From Acidobacteria bacterium UBA2161 (lineage in GTDB: Bacteria > Acidobacteriota > Vicinamibacteria > Vicinamibacterales > UBA823): 58,348 nt of DNA. The DNA is taken from the NCBI GenBank assembly GCA_002328835.1, contig DCWN01000034.1, positions 1 through 58,348 on the forward strand. The letters are read 5' to 3'. The notes beneath the pieces were generated by a model, which searched no databases, was not told the DNA's origin, and saw only the letters and a program-made list of their open reading frames with translations. Positions 25,268 through 33,871 of the stretch are shown here, piece by piece. Within the stretch, counting starts at the first letter, position 1, and each line of letters opens with the position of its first letter. A program made the translations under genes and the position numbers.

Positions 25268-26079
25268 ATGAGCCAAACTGAACTCGACGACAAGGGCCGG
25301 CTCCGATTCTCTCCTCGATGGTCTGGGAGCGGCCTCGCGGCCCTGGCGTTGCTCATTGCCGCCTGCGGTGGCAGCGAGCCAGCTGCAACTCCGCCGGCGG
25401 CACCGGCTGCCGCCGCCGAGAGCCGGTTTCTGTTGTCCTACCCGAACCTGGCGAATCCTGGCGGTGAGGTGCTCCTCGAGAACGAGCGAGTCGTCGTGCA
25501 GCGGTTCGTCGTGGGTCCGGGCGAATGGGAAGGCGTCCACTCTCATCCTGGCAACCAGCTCTACGTACACGTCAAGGGCGGCAATGGTCCGGCATTGTCG
25601 GAGGAGGTGAGCCCACCTCGTCCGGTGCCGCCGATGAGGACGGTTCCGTGGGCTGGATGGACCCGATTCCGCTCAGCGAGGGGCACGAATCCGGCAACAC
25701 TGGCGATACCCCGATCGAGTTGCTCTGGGTGACGCTGAAGGACGATGCGCCGCTGGCCCCCGATGTCGATCATGCAGAGCAGACCTACCCGAACATCCCG
25801 CTCGAGTTGTTGCTGGAAAACGACCGGGTGATCGTGCAGCGGTTCCAGATCGAGCCTGGGGAGTGGGAGGGGATCCACTTGCATCCCGGTAACCAGCTCT
25901 ACATCCACATCCAGGGAGGCATCTGGTCGGAGCGCCGTGGCGGCGAGCAACTCGACCCGTCACCGTTCTCGGAGACCGGCTCGGTGGGGTGGATGGACCC
26001 TGTCACCCTGAGCGAGGGCCACGAGTCGGGCAACACGGGCAACACCACCATCGATCTGATCTGGGTGACGCTCAAGTAG
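25268..26079 (+). pseudogene. Tandem double-cupin lipoprotein interrupted by a -1 frameshift
   Basis: The first frame starts with a lipoprotein signal (ALALLIAACGGS) and a cupin unit containing GEWEGVHSHPGNQLYVHVKGG. The frame breaks at about 25582. The shifted frame continues with GSVGWMDPIPLSEGHESGNT, then a second cupin unit (GEWEGIHLHPGNQLYIHIQGG, GSVGWMDPVTLSEGHESGNT) ending WVTLK. Aligning the two units shows that one missing C after GGCGG would restore frame. Unit spacing is about 110 codons. It is either a recent null allele or a sequencing or assembly error. The predicted intact product is a periplasmic metal-binding cupin dimer in one chain. Confidence 0.7.
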
Positions 26080-26237
26080 CAGCCGATCGCGGCGCCGCGC
26101 CTGATCTAGCGGCCGGTGCACGTTGCCATAGATCAGGCCTGGAGAGCCGTGCAGGAATTGGGATGACGCTCTCCGCACACCCTGGCACGAGAAGCTCTTC
26201 CGAGTTCGCAAAGGCGATACGACAGTCAGGAGCTCGA

Positions 26238-26657
26238 ATGCGAACTACTCTGTGGGCCCTTCCGGTCGTCCTCTCGATAGGTCTCGGGACGGGCTCCCTC
26301 GCACAGCAACGGTCGGTCACGACCGTGGGCAGCGTCATGCAGCTCATGGACGCGATGACGATTCCCGCGTCCAACGCGGTGTTCAACGTGGGTCGTCAGC
26401 CCCCCGAGACCGACGAGGAATGGTCGGCCCTGGCCCTCAGCGCCGTCGTCCTGGCCGAGTCGGGGAACCTGCTGCTGATCAGGGACCGCGCCCGCGACGA
26501 GGCGGCCTGGACGGAGGCGTCGCAGGCGATGGTCGAGGCCGGCGCGGCGGCGCTTGGGGCCGTGGAAGCCAGAGACGTGGACGCGCTCCTGGACGCCGGC
26601 GATGTCGTCTTCGGCAGTTGCGAAGCGTGCCACGCGACCTACCTGAAGCGGGAATAG
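26238..26657 (+). CDS. Small periplasmic cytochrome c'-like protein
   Basis: The 139-residue product has a signal peptide (LWALPVVLSIGLGTGSLAQ) and a four-helix-like body rich in Ala. It has a single C-terminal haem c site CEACHATYLKRE, the placement typical of cytochrome c' and related monohaem proteins. An AGGAG five to six bases upstream of ATG 26238 supports this start. It probably binds one haem in the periplasm, and its electron partner is unknown. It is convergent with the TIM-barrel epimerase gene of the next operon. Confidence 0.75.
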   Translation: MRTTLWALPVVLSIGLGTGSLAQQRSVTTVGSVMQLMDAMTIPASNAVFNVGRQPPETDEEWSALALSAVVLAESGNLLLIRDRARDEAAWTEASQAMVEAGAAALGAVEARDVDALLDAGDVVFGSCEACHATYLKRE

Positions 26658-26676
26658 GCCAGACGCGGTCGTTCGG

Positions 26677-27639
26677 CTACGTCCACCAGGCCTCGGCCGG
26701 TGGATCTCTCAAGATCGCCCGCTTCAAGACGTCGATCGCGCCCATGAAGCCCTCGTCGATAGACGCGAGCGCGTCCTCGTGCTCGATGCTCATCACGTAG
26801 TCGTAGCCCACCATCCGGAGCGCGCTGACGATCTGCTTCCAGGTGAGCAGGTCGTGTCCCCAGCCGACCGTTCGGAACAACCAGGCCCGGTCGGCCATCT
26901 CGGTGTACGACTTGGCGTCGATGACACCGTTCAGCGCGATGTTCTGCGGATCGAGCGCCGAGTCCTTGGCGTGGAAGTGGAAGATCGTCTTGCCGCAGGC
27001 GCGGATCGCGGCCGGCACGTCGACACCCTGCCAGAAGAAGTGGCTCGGGTCGAAGTTGACGCCGAGGTTGTCCCCCACTTCGGCCCTCAGCTTCAGCGCG
27101 GTCTCGCCGTTGTAGACGACGAAGCCCGGGTGCGGCTCGAGCGCGACCTTCACGCCGTGCTCGGCGGCGAACCCTGCGGCATCCTTCCAGTACGGGATCG
27201 CCTTCTTCTCCCACTGCCAGTCGAGGACCTCCTGGAAGTCGGGCGGCCAGGGACAGGTCACCCAGTTCGGGTAGCTCGCGGTGTCGGAGTCGCCCGGGCA
27301 GCCGGAAAAGGTCACGACGACCGGCACCTCGATCTGCTCGGCCAGACGGACGGTCTTCCTGAAGATCTCGTCATGCTCGGTGGCGATCGAGTCCTTGGGG
27401 TGCAGCGGATTGCCGTGGCACGACAGCGCGCTGATCGTGAGGCCGTGGTCGTCGACCTGCTTCCGGTAGTCCTTGGCCTTCGCCGCGTCGGCCAGGAGCG
27501 CGTCGACGTCGCAGTGGCTGTCGCCCGGATAGGCGCCGGTGCCGATCTCGATAGCGTCGAGGCCGGCGGCCTTCACCTTCTTCAACGTGTCGTCGAAGGA
27601 GAGTTGCGCGAAGAGCACGGAGAATACGCCGAGCTTCAT
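26677..27639 (-). CDS. Sugar phosphate isomerase/epimerase-like TIM barrel
   Basis: The 320-residue protein of the xylose-isomerase-like (AP endonuclease 2) superfamily has a GVFSVLFAQLSFDDTLKKVK start, LSCHGNPLHP, VALEPHPGFVVYN (metal-ligand Glu), NLGVNFDPSHFFWQ and IFHFHAKD, ending with the YVMSIEHEDAL metal region. It is last of a nine-gene minus-strand operon, one base behind the Gfo/Idh/MocA gene. FrlC-type fructosamine epimerases and hydroxypyruvate isomerase belong to this fold, so an epimerisation or isomerisation of a sugar intermediate is likely. Confidence 0.82.
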   Translation of the reverse strand: MKLGVFSVLFAQLSFDDTLKKVKAAGLDAIEIGTGAYPGDSHCDVDALLADAAKAKDYRKQVDDHGLTISALSCHGNPLHPKDSIATEHDEIFRKTVRLAEQIEVPVVVTFSGCPGDSDTASYPNWVTCPWPPDFQEVLDWQWEKKAIPYWKDAAGFAAEHGVKVALEPHPGFVVYNGETALKLRAEVGDNLGVNFDPSHFFWQGVDVPAAIRACGKTIFHFHAKDSALDPQNIALNGVIDAKSYTEMADRAWLFRTVGWGHDLLTWKQIVSALRMVGYDYVMSIEHEDALASIDEGFMGAIDVLKRAILRDPPAEAWWT

Positions 27640-27640
27640 A

Positions 27641-28804
27641 TCAGTACCTCACGTCGGTCCAGACGCCGCCGGCGCCAGAGCTGGCCAGGATGGCGTCGAC
27701 GATCCGATTCGCCCGGTAGCCGTCGTCGAACGTCGCGAACGCGGGCGGATGCGGGTCGTTGGGCCCCTTCCCGTCCGCAATATGTGTGTAGATGTCCCGC
27801 ATGATGTTGTGGAACGCCGTCGCCCAGCCTTCCTGGTGGCCGCCGGGCAGGTGCGCGTAGCCGGCAACGGACGCGTCCATCGCGCCGGGGTCCTTCGCCA
27901 GCTCGACGTTTCCGCCGTCGCGGCGCCCGATCCAGAGTTCATTCTGGCGCTCCTGCAGCCAACGGAGCGACCCGCCCAGTCCGTCGATCTCGAAGACCAG
28001 GTCGTTCTTGTGGCCGGCGCAGACCTGCCCCGCCGTGAAGAGCCCCTTGCACCCGTTCTCGAACCGAACCAGGACCGAGCCGAGATCCTCGACCTCGACA
28101 GCAAAGTCCTCGCCTTCGTCATCCGTCGCCTCGCTGAAGGTCTCGCGCGCCACGGTCGGCTTCTTCCGCGTCGGGATGACGGTCGTCAGATCGGCCAGGA
28201 CGCTCTCGATCCGGAGGCCACTGACGTGCTGGACCAGATCGCACCAGTGCGAGCCGATATCCCCCATCGCCGAACTGGGGCCGCTCTTCTCGGGCTCGAT
28301 CCGCCAGGAGAAGTCGGTCTCCTTGATCAACCAGTCCTGGAGGTAGTGGCCGTGAATGAAGTGGACCCGGCCGATTTCTCCGGCCGCGATCATTGCTCGC
28401 GCCTGCTGGACGAGCGGGTTCCCCCGGTAGTTGAACGTCACGGCGTGAACGACGCCGGCCTTCGTCACGGCGTCGAGGAGTTGATTCGCCTCATCGCCGT
28501 TCATCGCCAGCGGCTTGTCCGAGACGACATGCTTCCCCTTCTCGATGACGGCCAGGTTGACCGGCAGATGGAGATTGTTCGGCGTGCAGTTGTGGACGAC
28601 CTCGACGTCGCGGTCGTCGATGAGCGCCTGGTAGCCGTCGTAGGCCTTCGGGATCCCCATCGCCTCGGCCTTGGCCTTGGCCGACGCCTCGTTGCTGCCG
28701 GCGACGGCCACGACGTCAACGAAGCCGAGGCGACGCACCGCCTCGACATGCTGCGGGCCGATCAGGCCGGCGCCGACCAGTCCCATGCCAATTCGTTTAC
28801 GCAT
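27641..28804 (-). CDS. Gfo/Idh/MocA-family sugar oxidoreductase
   Basis: The 387-residue NAD(P)-dependent dehydrogenase has an N-terminal Rossmann motif VGAGLIGPQHVEAVRRLG, the catalytic SDKPLAMNGDEANQLL (Lys), and the beta-sheet domain with IHGHYLQDWL. Homologues oxidise hydroxyls of cyclic polyols and sugars. The start overlaps the glycosylasparaginase gene by eight bases, and the downstream epimerase follows after one base. It probably modifies the sugar part of the operon's substrate, although some members act on other glycans. Confidence 0.85.
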   Translation of the reverse strand: MRKRIGMGLVGAGLIGPQHVEAVRRLGFVDVVAVAGSNEASAKAKAEAMGIPKAYDGYQALIDDRDVEVVHNCTPNNLHLPVNLAVIEKGKHVVSDKPLAMNGDEANQLLDAVTKAGVVHAVTFNYRGNPLVQQARAMIAAGEIGRVHFIHGHYLQDWLIKETDFSWRIEPEKSGPSSAMGDIGSHWCDLVQHVSGLRIESVLADLTTVIPTRKKPTVARETFSEATDDEGEDFAVEVEDLGSVLVRFENGCKGLFTAGQVCAGHKNDLVFEIDGLGGSLRWLQERQNELWIGRRDGGNVELAKDPGAMDASVAGYAHLPGGHQEGWATAFHNIMRDIYTHIADGKGPNDPHPPAFATFDDGYRANRIVDAILASSGAGGVWTDVRY

Positions 28805-29933
28805 CGCTGGGCGAGCCGTCGAGGAGCGGCTCGAGCGCGGCTTCCTCGGCGCCGTTCTCGGCGCAGACGCCGTAGATCGTCTCGCCCGCCGCGTACATCG
28901 ATACGCCGGCGTACTCGCCCCGCGCGTTCAAGGCAAAGAACCGGATATTGAAGGCCGGATCGCCGTTCGCCTTCAACAGCCGCCGTTCGACCGTGTTCTC
29001 CTTGATCCGCTGCAGGCCGGCCAGGCCGGCGTCTTTCGGGTGCATCCCCTCCCGCATCTTCTCGACGATCAGGTACGCCGTCAGGTTGTAGAGGTTCGCC
29101 TCGCCCCGCCCGGTCGAGCCGCAGGCGCCGACGCCGCCGTCGACGTAGAGCCCGGCGCCGAGAATCGGCGAGTCGCCGGTCCGGCCGGGAATCTTCCAGG
29201 CCAGGCCACTCGTCGACGTCACGCCACAGATGTCGCCGGTCGGGCCGATCGCGTCGCAGTTGACCGTCCCCCAGAAGTGGCTCTCGTCGGCTAGCCCCGC
29301 GGCCAGCATCTCGAGCGCGACGTCGTAGCCATGGCGAGCGCGCCGCTCGGGATCGAGGTAGTGCTCGGGATCGAGCCGACGCTTCCACTCGAGCCAGCGC
29401 TCGCGCGTTCTCGGAGTGTTCAGATCGTTCTCGACCGTGAAGCCCATGTTGCGCGCGAAGTCCTGCGCCCCCTGGCCGACCAGCAGATGATGGTCGGTAT
29501 GCTCCATCACCGCCTTGGCCACGAGCGACGGCGTGCGTACGCCCTCGATCGCCGCCACACCGCCCGCCTGCCTTCTCGGGCCGTGCATGCAGCACGAGTC
29601 GAGCTGGACGACGCCGTCCGCGTTCGGCGTGCCGCCGAAGCCGACCCCGGACTCCTCCGGATCCAACTCGACGATGTTGATGCCGGCCAGGATCGCGTCG
29701 AGAACGTCCTCACCGCTGGTGATGCCGTCGAACGCCCGCTCGATGCAGCTGAACCGCCCACCGTTCCGGAACGTGGCACCGCTCCGGTCGGAGACGACGA
29801 CCGGACGCACCGACTGCGTCCCCACGGCCGGCGCCCGCCCGAACGCGCGCCGGGGTCTACCCATGGCCGAGGCCGCGGCTCCGACACCGACGCTCGCCTT
29901 CACGAACTCACGACGATCGACCTTCTTCGACAT
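28797..29933 (-). CDS. Tat-exported N4-(beta-N-acetylglucosaminyl)-L-asparaginase-like
   Basis: The 378-residue precursor has a twin-arginine signal (DRREFVKASVGVGAAASAM) and the N-terminal-nucleophile fold of glycosylasparaginase/isoaspartyl peptidase. The likely autocleavage Thr is Thr223 in FWGTVNCD. Here the residue before the Thr is Gly instead of the Asp of the classical HDT motif, but the downstream GVTSTSGLAWKIPGRTGDSP, ILGAGLYVDGGVGACGSTGRGE is well conserved. The classical reaction releases Asp from GlcNAc-Asn. Location between TctA and a sugar oxidoreductase suggests hydrolysis of a sugar-amino-acid or isoaspartyl amide in the periplasm. Confidence 0.82.
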   Translation of the reverse strand: MSKKVDRREFVKASVGVGAAASAMGRPRRAFGRAPAVGTQSVRPVVVSDRSGATFRNGGRFSCIERAFDGITSGEDVLDAILAGINIVELDPEESGVGFGGTPNADGVVQLDSCCMHGPRRQAGGVAAIEGVRTPSLVAKAVMEHTDHHLLVGQGAQDFARNMGFTVENDLNTPRTRERWLEWKRRLDPEHYLDPERRARHGYDVALEMLAAGLADESHFWGTVNCDAIGPTGDICGVTSTSGLAWKIPGRTGDSPILGAGLYVDGGVGACGSTGRGEANLYNLTAYLIVEKMREGMHPKDAGLAGLQRIKENTVERRLLKANGDPAFNIRFFALNARGEYAGVSMYAAGETIYGVCAENGAEEAALEPLLDGSPSDA

Positions 29934-29966
29934 CTTCGCCCCCCCCGTGGATTCCAGAGGCGCACT

Positions 29967-31466
29967 CTACCCCACCGGTCGAAGGCCCGCAACGCGCGAC
30001 CGAAGGGTCTTGACCGCCGGCCACGCCCAGACGGTCACGGCCAGGGCGGCCAACAGCGCGGCGATCGGCCGGTCGACGAACGCGAGGACGTTCCCTTCCG
30101 CCTTGATCATGGAGATCATGAACTGCTCCTCGACCATCCGCCCCAGGACCATCCCCAGTATCGCCGGCGTCAGCGGAAAGCCGTTCTCCTCCATCAGAAA
30201 TCCGACGAGGCCGAAGACCAGCATGACGACGATGCCGAACGCGGCGTTGTTGATCGCGAACGCGCCGACGATACAGCACCCCAAGATGATCGGCATCAAC
30301 AGGTCCCGCGGCACGCGCAGCAGCAGCGTCGCCGACTTGATCGCCGCGAGACCCAGCGGCAACATCACCAGATTGGCGAGAAAGAACGTCAGGAACACGG
30401 CGTACACGAGCTCGGGCCGCTCGAGGAACACGGTCGGTCCCGGGTTCAGCCCCTGCATGTACAGGACGCCGATGATGATCGCCGTCGTCGAGTCGCCCGG
30501 AATGCCGAACACGAGCGTCGGGATCCAGGCACTGGCCAGCGCCGAGTTGTTCGCCGATGCGCTCTCGACAATCCCCTCGACGTGACCCGTGCCGTAGCGC
30601 TCGGGCTGGCGGGAGCAGCGCTTGCTGACGGCGTAGGCGATCCAGGCGGCGATGTCGCCGCCGGCGCCCGGCAGGATGCCGATGCCGACGCCCAGCGCGT
30701 TCCCGCGGACGACGCTGCGCCAGTGGCGGCGACCGACCGCGGCCACGCCGGCGAAGATGTTCCCTATCCGCCGCGCCGGCACCCGTAGGTCCGACGTCGA
30801 CGCCGCCATGTGGCGGATCACTTCCGACACCGCGAACATCCCGATAAGCACCGGAATGAAGTGGACCCCGCCCAACAGCTCGGTCGTCCCGAACGTGAAC
30901 CGCGCCTGGCCCGACACGACGTCCAGCCCGACGGTGGAGACTAGCAGGCCGAGCAACAGCGAGCCGATCGCCTTCACGCGTGACTGGGCCGACATGAAGA
31001 CGGCGCACGTCAGGCCGAGCGACGCGAGCCAGAAGTACTCGAACGAGCTGAACTGCAGCGCGAACTCGGCCAGCAGCGGCGCGGCCGCGGTCAGGACGAC
31101 GGCGCCCACGAGTCCACCGAGGACCGAGTAGACCAGACTGACGCCCAGGGCGAGCTCGGCTTCGCCCGAACGCGACATCGCGAAGGCATCGTCGGTATAG
31201 GCGGCCGAGGCCGGTGTGCCCGGAATGCGGAGTAGCGCGCCGGGGATGTCGCCGGCGAAGATCGCCGTGGCGACCACGGTGACGACGACCGCCACTGCCG
31301 GCACCGGCTCCATGAAGATCGTCACCGGCACCAGCAGCGCGACCGCCATCGTTGCGGTCAGTCCGGGAATCGCACCGACGAACAGACCGAAGACCGCCGC
31401 GAGGCCGACGGCCACGAGGACATCGGGCTGCAGGACGAGGCCGAAGGCGGCGCCCAGTGCGTCCAT
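29967..31466 (-). CDS. tctA: Tripartite tricarboxylate transporter large permease TctA
   Basis: The 499-residue protein has about 12 helices and the family signatures VGAIPGLTATMAVALLVP near residue 30, TAIFAGDIPGALLRIPGTPASAAYTDD, and GIGILPGAGGDIAAWIAYAV. It forms the large membrane subunit of a Na+- or H+-driven, binding-protein-dependent importer. TctB and TctC genes precede it in the same operon with gaps of about 10 bases. Members usually carry carboxylates but also sugar acids, so the substrate is best inferred from the operon. Confidence 0.93.
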   Translation of the reverse strand: MDALGAAFGLVLQPDVLVAVGLAAVFGLFVGAIPGLTATMAVALLVPVTIFMEPVPAVAVVVTVVATAIFAGDIPGALLRIPGTPASAAYTDDAFAMSRSGEAELALGVSLVYSVLGGLVGAVVLTAAAPLLAEFALQFSSFEYFWLASLGLTCAVFMSAQSRVKAIGSLLLGLLVSTVGLDVVSGQARFTFGTTELLGGVHFIPVLIGMFAVSEVIRHMAASTSDLRVPARRIGNIFAGVAAVGRRHWRSVVRGNALGVGIGILPGAGGDIAAWIAYAVSKRCSRQPERYGTGHVEGIVESASANNSALASAWIPTLVFGIPGDSTTAIIIGVLYMQGLNPGPTVFLERPELVYAVFLTFFLANLVMLPLGLAAIKSATLLLRVPRDLLMPIILGCCIVGAFAINNAAFGIVVMLVFGLVGFLMEENGFPLTPAILGMVLGRMVEEQFMISMIKAEGNVLAFVDRPIAALLAALAVTVWAWPAVKTLRSRVAGLRPVG

Positions 31467-31476
31467 CGGGTTCGCC

Positions 31477-31947
31477 TCAGAAGCCAGGCAGGAGGACGCC
31501 GGGTGGCAGCGGCACCCGGAGCAGGCCGCCGAACAGCACCTGGATCGTGCCCGCGGTCACGAGCGCGATGACGAACGTCTCCAACCGCGGTCGACCGAGC
31601 GCCGTCATCAGGACGGTCAGTACCCCGGTCATCGTGAGGAGGAAGCCGACCGTCGGTGCCAGGGCGGCGTAGGCGGCGATGGTGACGGGCACGAGGATAA
31701 CGCGGCGTTGTCGGCTCGGTGACCGTGTCCACGACGCCAGGTTGACCCAGCGCCGCTGCAGGCTGTGCCGTCGGCCGGCCAGCCCGAGGCTCGCGCCGCA
31801 GACGACGAGGCCGACGCCGAGCAGTGTCGGAAAGAGAGCCGGGCCGTAGGGCTGACCCGCGGGCGTTGGTAGACTTGACGCGCCCAGGATGACGCCGCCG
31901 CCGCCGAGCGCAATCAGCCACCCGAGCAGGCCGTCGTAGATCCGCAC
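31477..31947 (-). CDS. tctB: Tripartite tricarboxylate transporter small permease TctB
   Basis: The 156-residue protein has about four helices: GLLGWLIALGGGGVILG, the PTPAGQPYGPALFPTLLGVG loop, APTVGFLLTMTGVLTVLMTALG, and a C-terminal GTIQVLFGGLLRVPLPPGVL. These match TctB. GTG 31947 is the first start that gives the family N terminus (RIYDGLLG). It sits 12 bases behind TctC and 10 bases before TctA, so the three subunits are produced together. Confidence 0.85.
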   Translation of the reverse strand: MRIYDGLLGWLIALGGGGVILGASSLPTPAGQPYGPALFPTLLGVGLVVCGASLGLAGRRHSLQRRWVNLASWTRSPSRQRRVILVPVTIAAYAALAPTVGFLLTMTGVLTVLMTALGRPRLETFVIALVTAGTIQVLFGGLLRVPLPPGVLLPGF

Positions 31948-31958
31948 CGATCGTGCCC

Positions 31959-32939
31959 CTACGGGACCAGCCCCACGGCGGCCATCGCCTGACCGAAGCT
32001 GGCGTCGCTGGCCGCCATGTACTCCCGGAAGCCGCCCGCGTCGCGGTAGATCGCGCCGGTCCCGCGCCGCTCGATCAACTCGATGAACTCCTCGGAGCGC
32101 GCGATCCCTCCGAGCGTCGCCTGAAGCGTCGCGACCACGTCGGCGGGCAACCCCGCCGGCCCCGCGACACCGCCCCAGGCCAGCGCGTTCCAGTCCGACC
32201 CAGTCGCCTCGGCCAGCGTCGGCACGTCGGGCCACAATCGATGCCGCTCGGTGTCGATCACGACCAGCGGCCTGATCCGGCCAGCATCGACCAGACCGCG
32301 CGCCTCGGCCGGCGCCGACACCACCAGATCGACGCCGCCCGCCGCCAGATCGGCCAGCGCTGGGGCGGCGCCCTGGTGCGGCACCCAGGTCACCGCGCCG
32401 GGGTCTCGTGCCAGCGACCGCAGAACGCCTGCGAGCGTCACGTGCCAGATGCCGCCTTGTCCGGAGCCCGACGCCTGCAGGATTTCGGCACCCCGGTCGA
32501 TCTCATCGAGGACGTCGTCGATCGACTCCCAGGGCGCATCACTCCTGACGAAGACTGCGCCTGGGGTCCCGGTCAGCATCGCCAACGGCGTGAACGCCTC
32601 GAAGGTCAGATCCGTCAGGCCCGCCCAGTGCATCATCGCAACCTCGGCCACGACATAGCCGAGCGTGTAGCCATCCGGCTCGGCGTTCGCGATCGCCGTG
32701 TGCCCCACGACGCCGCCACCGCCGGTGCGGTTGACGACGTTGACCGGCTGCCCCAGTTCCCGTTCGAGCAGCCCCGAGACGATTCGTGCGTTTGCGTCGG
32801 TGCCGCCGCCCGCGCCGAACGCCACGAGCATCGTGATCGGACGATTCGGCCAACCCGCCGTCCCCAGCTCCCCGGCGCCGCCGCAGCCGACGGCCACCAG
32901 CGCGGCCAGGCCGATCATCACGCCCAGTCGTCTTCTCAT
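31959..32939 (-). CDS. tctC: Tripartite tricarboxylate transporter binding protein TctC
   Basis: The 326-residue periplasmic binding protein has a lipoprotein-like N terminus (LAALVAVGCGG, Cys about 19). The Bug/TctC features are WPNRPITMLVAFGAGGGTD, VNRTGGGGVVGHTAIANAEPDGYTLG, GVAGPAGLPADVVATL and a PDVPTLAEATG loop. The ATG at 32939 overlaps the kinase stop codon by four bases (ATGA). It would capture the operon's substrate, probably a sugar acid or an amino-acid conjugate. Confidence 0.9.
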   Translation of the reverse strand: MRRRLGVMIGLAALVAVGCGGAGELGTAGWPNRPITMLVAFGAGGGTDANARIVSGLLERELGQPVNVVNRTGGGGVVGHTAIANAEPDGYTLGYVVAEVAMMHWAGLTDLTFEAFTPLAMLTGTPGAVFVRSDAPWESIDDVLDEIDRGAEILQASGSGQGGIWHVTLAGVLRSLARDPGAVTWVPHQGAAPALADLAAGGVDLVVSAPAEARGLVDAGRIRPLVVIDTERHRLWPDVPTLAEATGSDWNALAWGGVAGPAGLPADVVATLQATLGGIARSEEFIELIERRGTGAIYRDAGGFREYMAASDASFGQAMAAVGLVP

Positions 32940-33871
32940 GCCGCCCATCGCGTGACCTCGATCGCCTCCTGCATCGCCTCGATATCCGCTCGATGCAGCA
33001 ATCCGGTCTCGACCCGTTGGGTCTTCGCCGTGCCGCACGCGCCGCCGAGACGGAGCACTTCGTCCCATGGCAACCGGCGAGCGATCGCGACCGCCACCCC
33101 GCCGAGCAGGCAGTCTCCCGCACCCACCGCGCTCTTGACCTCGAGCCCCTCGGGCACGCTCAACGTCCAGCCCCCGGCGTCCGTCGCCAGCACGGCGCCA
33201 CCGCCACCCAGGGTCACTAGCGCCGCACCGGCCCCCTGTTCGCGTATCGCGCCCGCCGCCGCCATCGCCTCCGCCGCGTCACCAATGGCGCGACCCGTCA
33301 ACTCCGCGGCCTCGTCCCGGTTCACCTTGACGAGGTCCGGCGCCGCCGCGATGGCGCTTCGGAGCAACTCGTCGCTGGCATCGACGATCGTGCGCGCATC
33401 GGCCGCGCGGACGCGCGCGATCAACTCAGCGTAGGCGGAACCGGGATACCCGCGCGGCACGCTGCCCGCGAAGGCGACGACGTCCGTGCGCCCGACGCCG
33501 AAGTGAACCGATGAATCGAGCGCGCCGCACTCGACGTCATCCAGTTCGGGCCCAGGCTCCAGCAGCTCGGTCGTCCGCCCGTCGCGCTCATGGATCGCCA
33601 CGCAGCCTCTGACCTCGCCGCCGACCTCGACCCCCTGGAAGGTCACACCCGCTTCGTGGAGGAACTCGCTGAAGTAGCCCCCGTGCTCGGCATCGATGAT
33701 GCCGACGAGGCGGACCTCCTCATCGAGGGCGGCACACGTCAACGCGACATGCAGCCCCTTGCCCCCGGGCGCGGCGCCAACGCTCTCGACCCGGAGCACG
33801 CCGCCGGGCTCGAGCCGATCCAGCTTGAACCAGTGGTCGATGGACGTGTTGAAACCAGCAACGGTGATCAT
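32936..33871 (-). CDS. PfkB-family kinase, 1-phosphofructokinase/LacC-like
   Basis: The 311-residue kinase has the LacC/FruK-type N terminus (MITVAGFNTSIDHWFKL), a APGGKGLHVALTCAAL sugar-binding segment, LVKVNRDEAAELTG, and the catalytic VGAGDCLLGGVAVAI with Asp as base. These enzymes phosphorylate sugar 1-phosphates or tagatose 6-phosphate. The start overlaps the next upstream PfkB gene, and two different PfkB kinases in one operon suggest two phosphorylation steps. The exact sugar is not evident. Confidence 0.85.
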   Translation of the reverse strand: MITVAGFNTSIDHWFKLDRLEPGGVLRVESVGAAPGGKGLHVALTCAALDEEVRLVGIIDAEHGGYFSEFLHEAGVTFQGVEVGGEVRGCVAIHERDGRTTELLEPGPELDDVECGALDSSVHFGVGRTDVVAFAGSVPRGYPGSAYAELIARVRAADARTIVDASDELLRSAIAAAPDLVKVNRDEAAELTGRAIGDAAEAMAAAGAIREQGAGAALVTLGGGGAVLATDAGGWTLSVPEGLEVKSAVGAGDCLLGGVAVAIARRLPWDEVLRLGGACGTAKTQRVETGLLHRADIEAMQEAIEVTRWAA

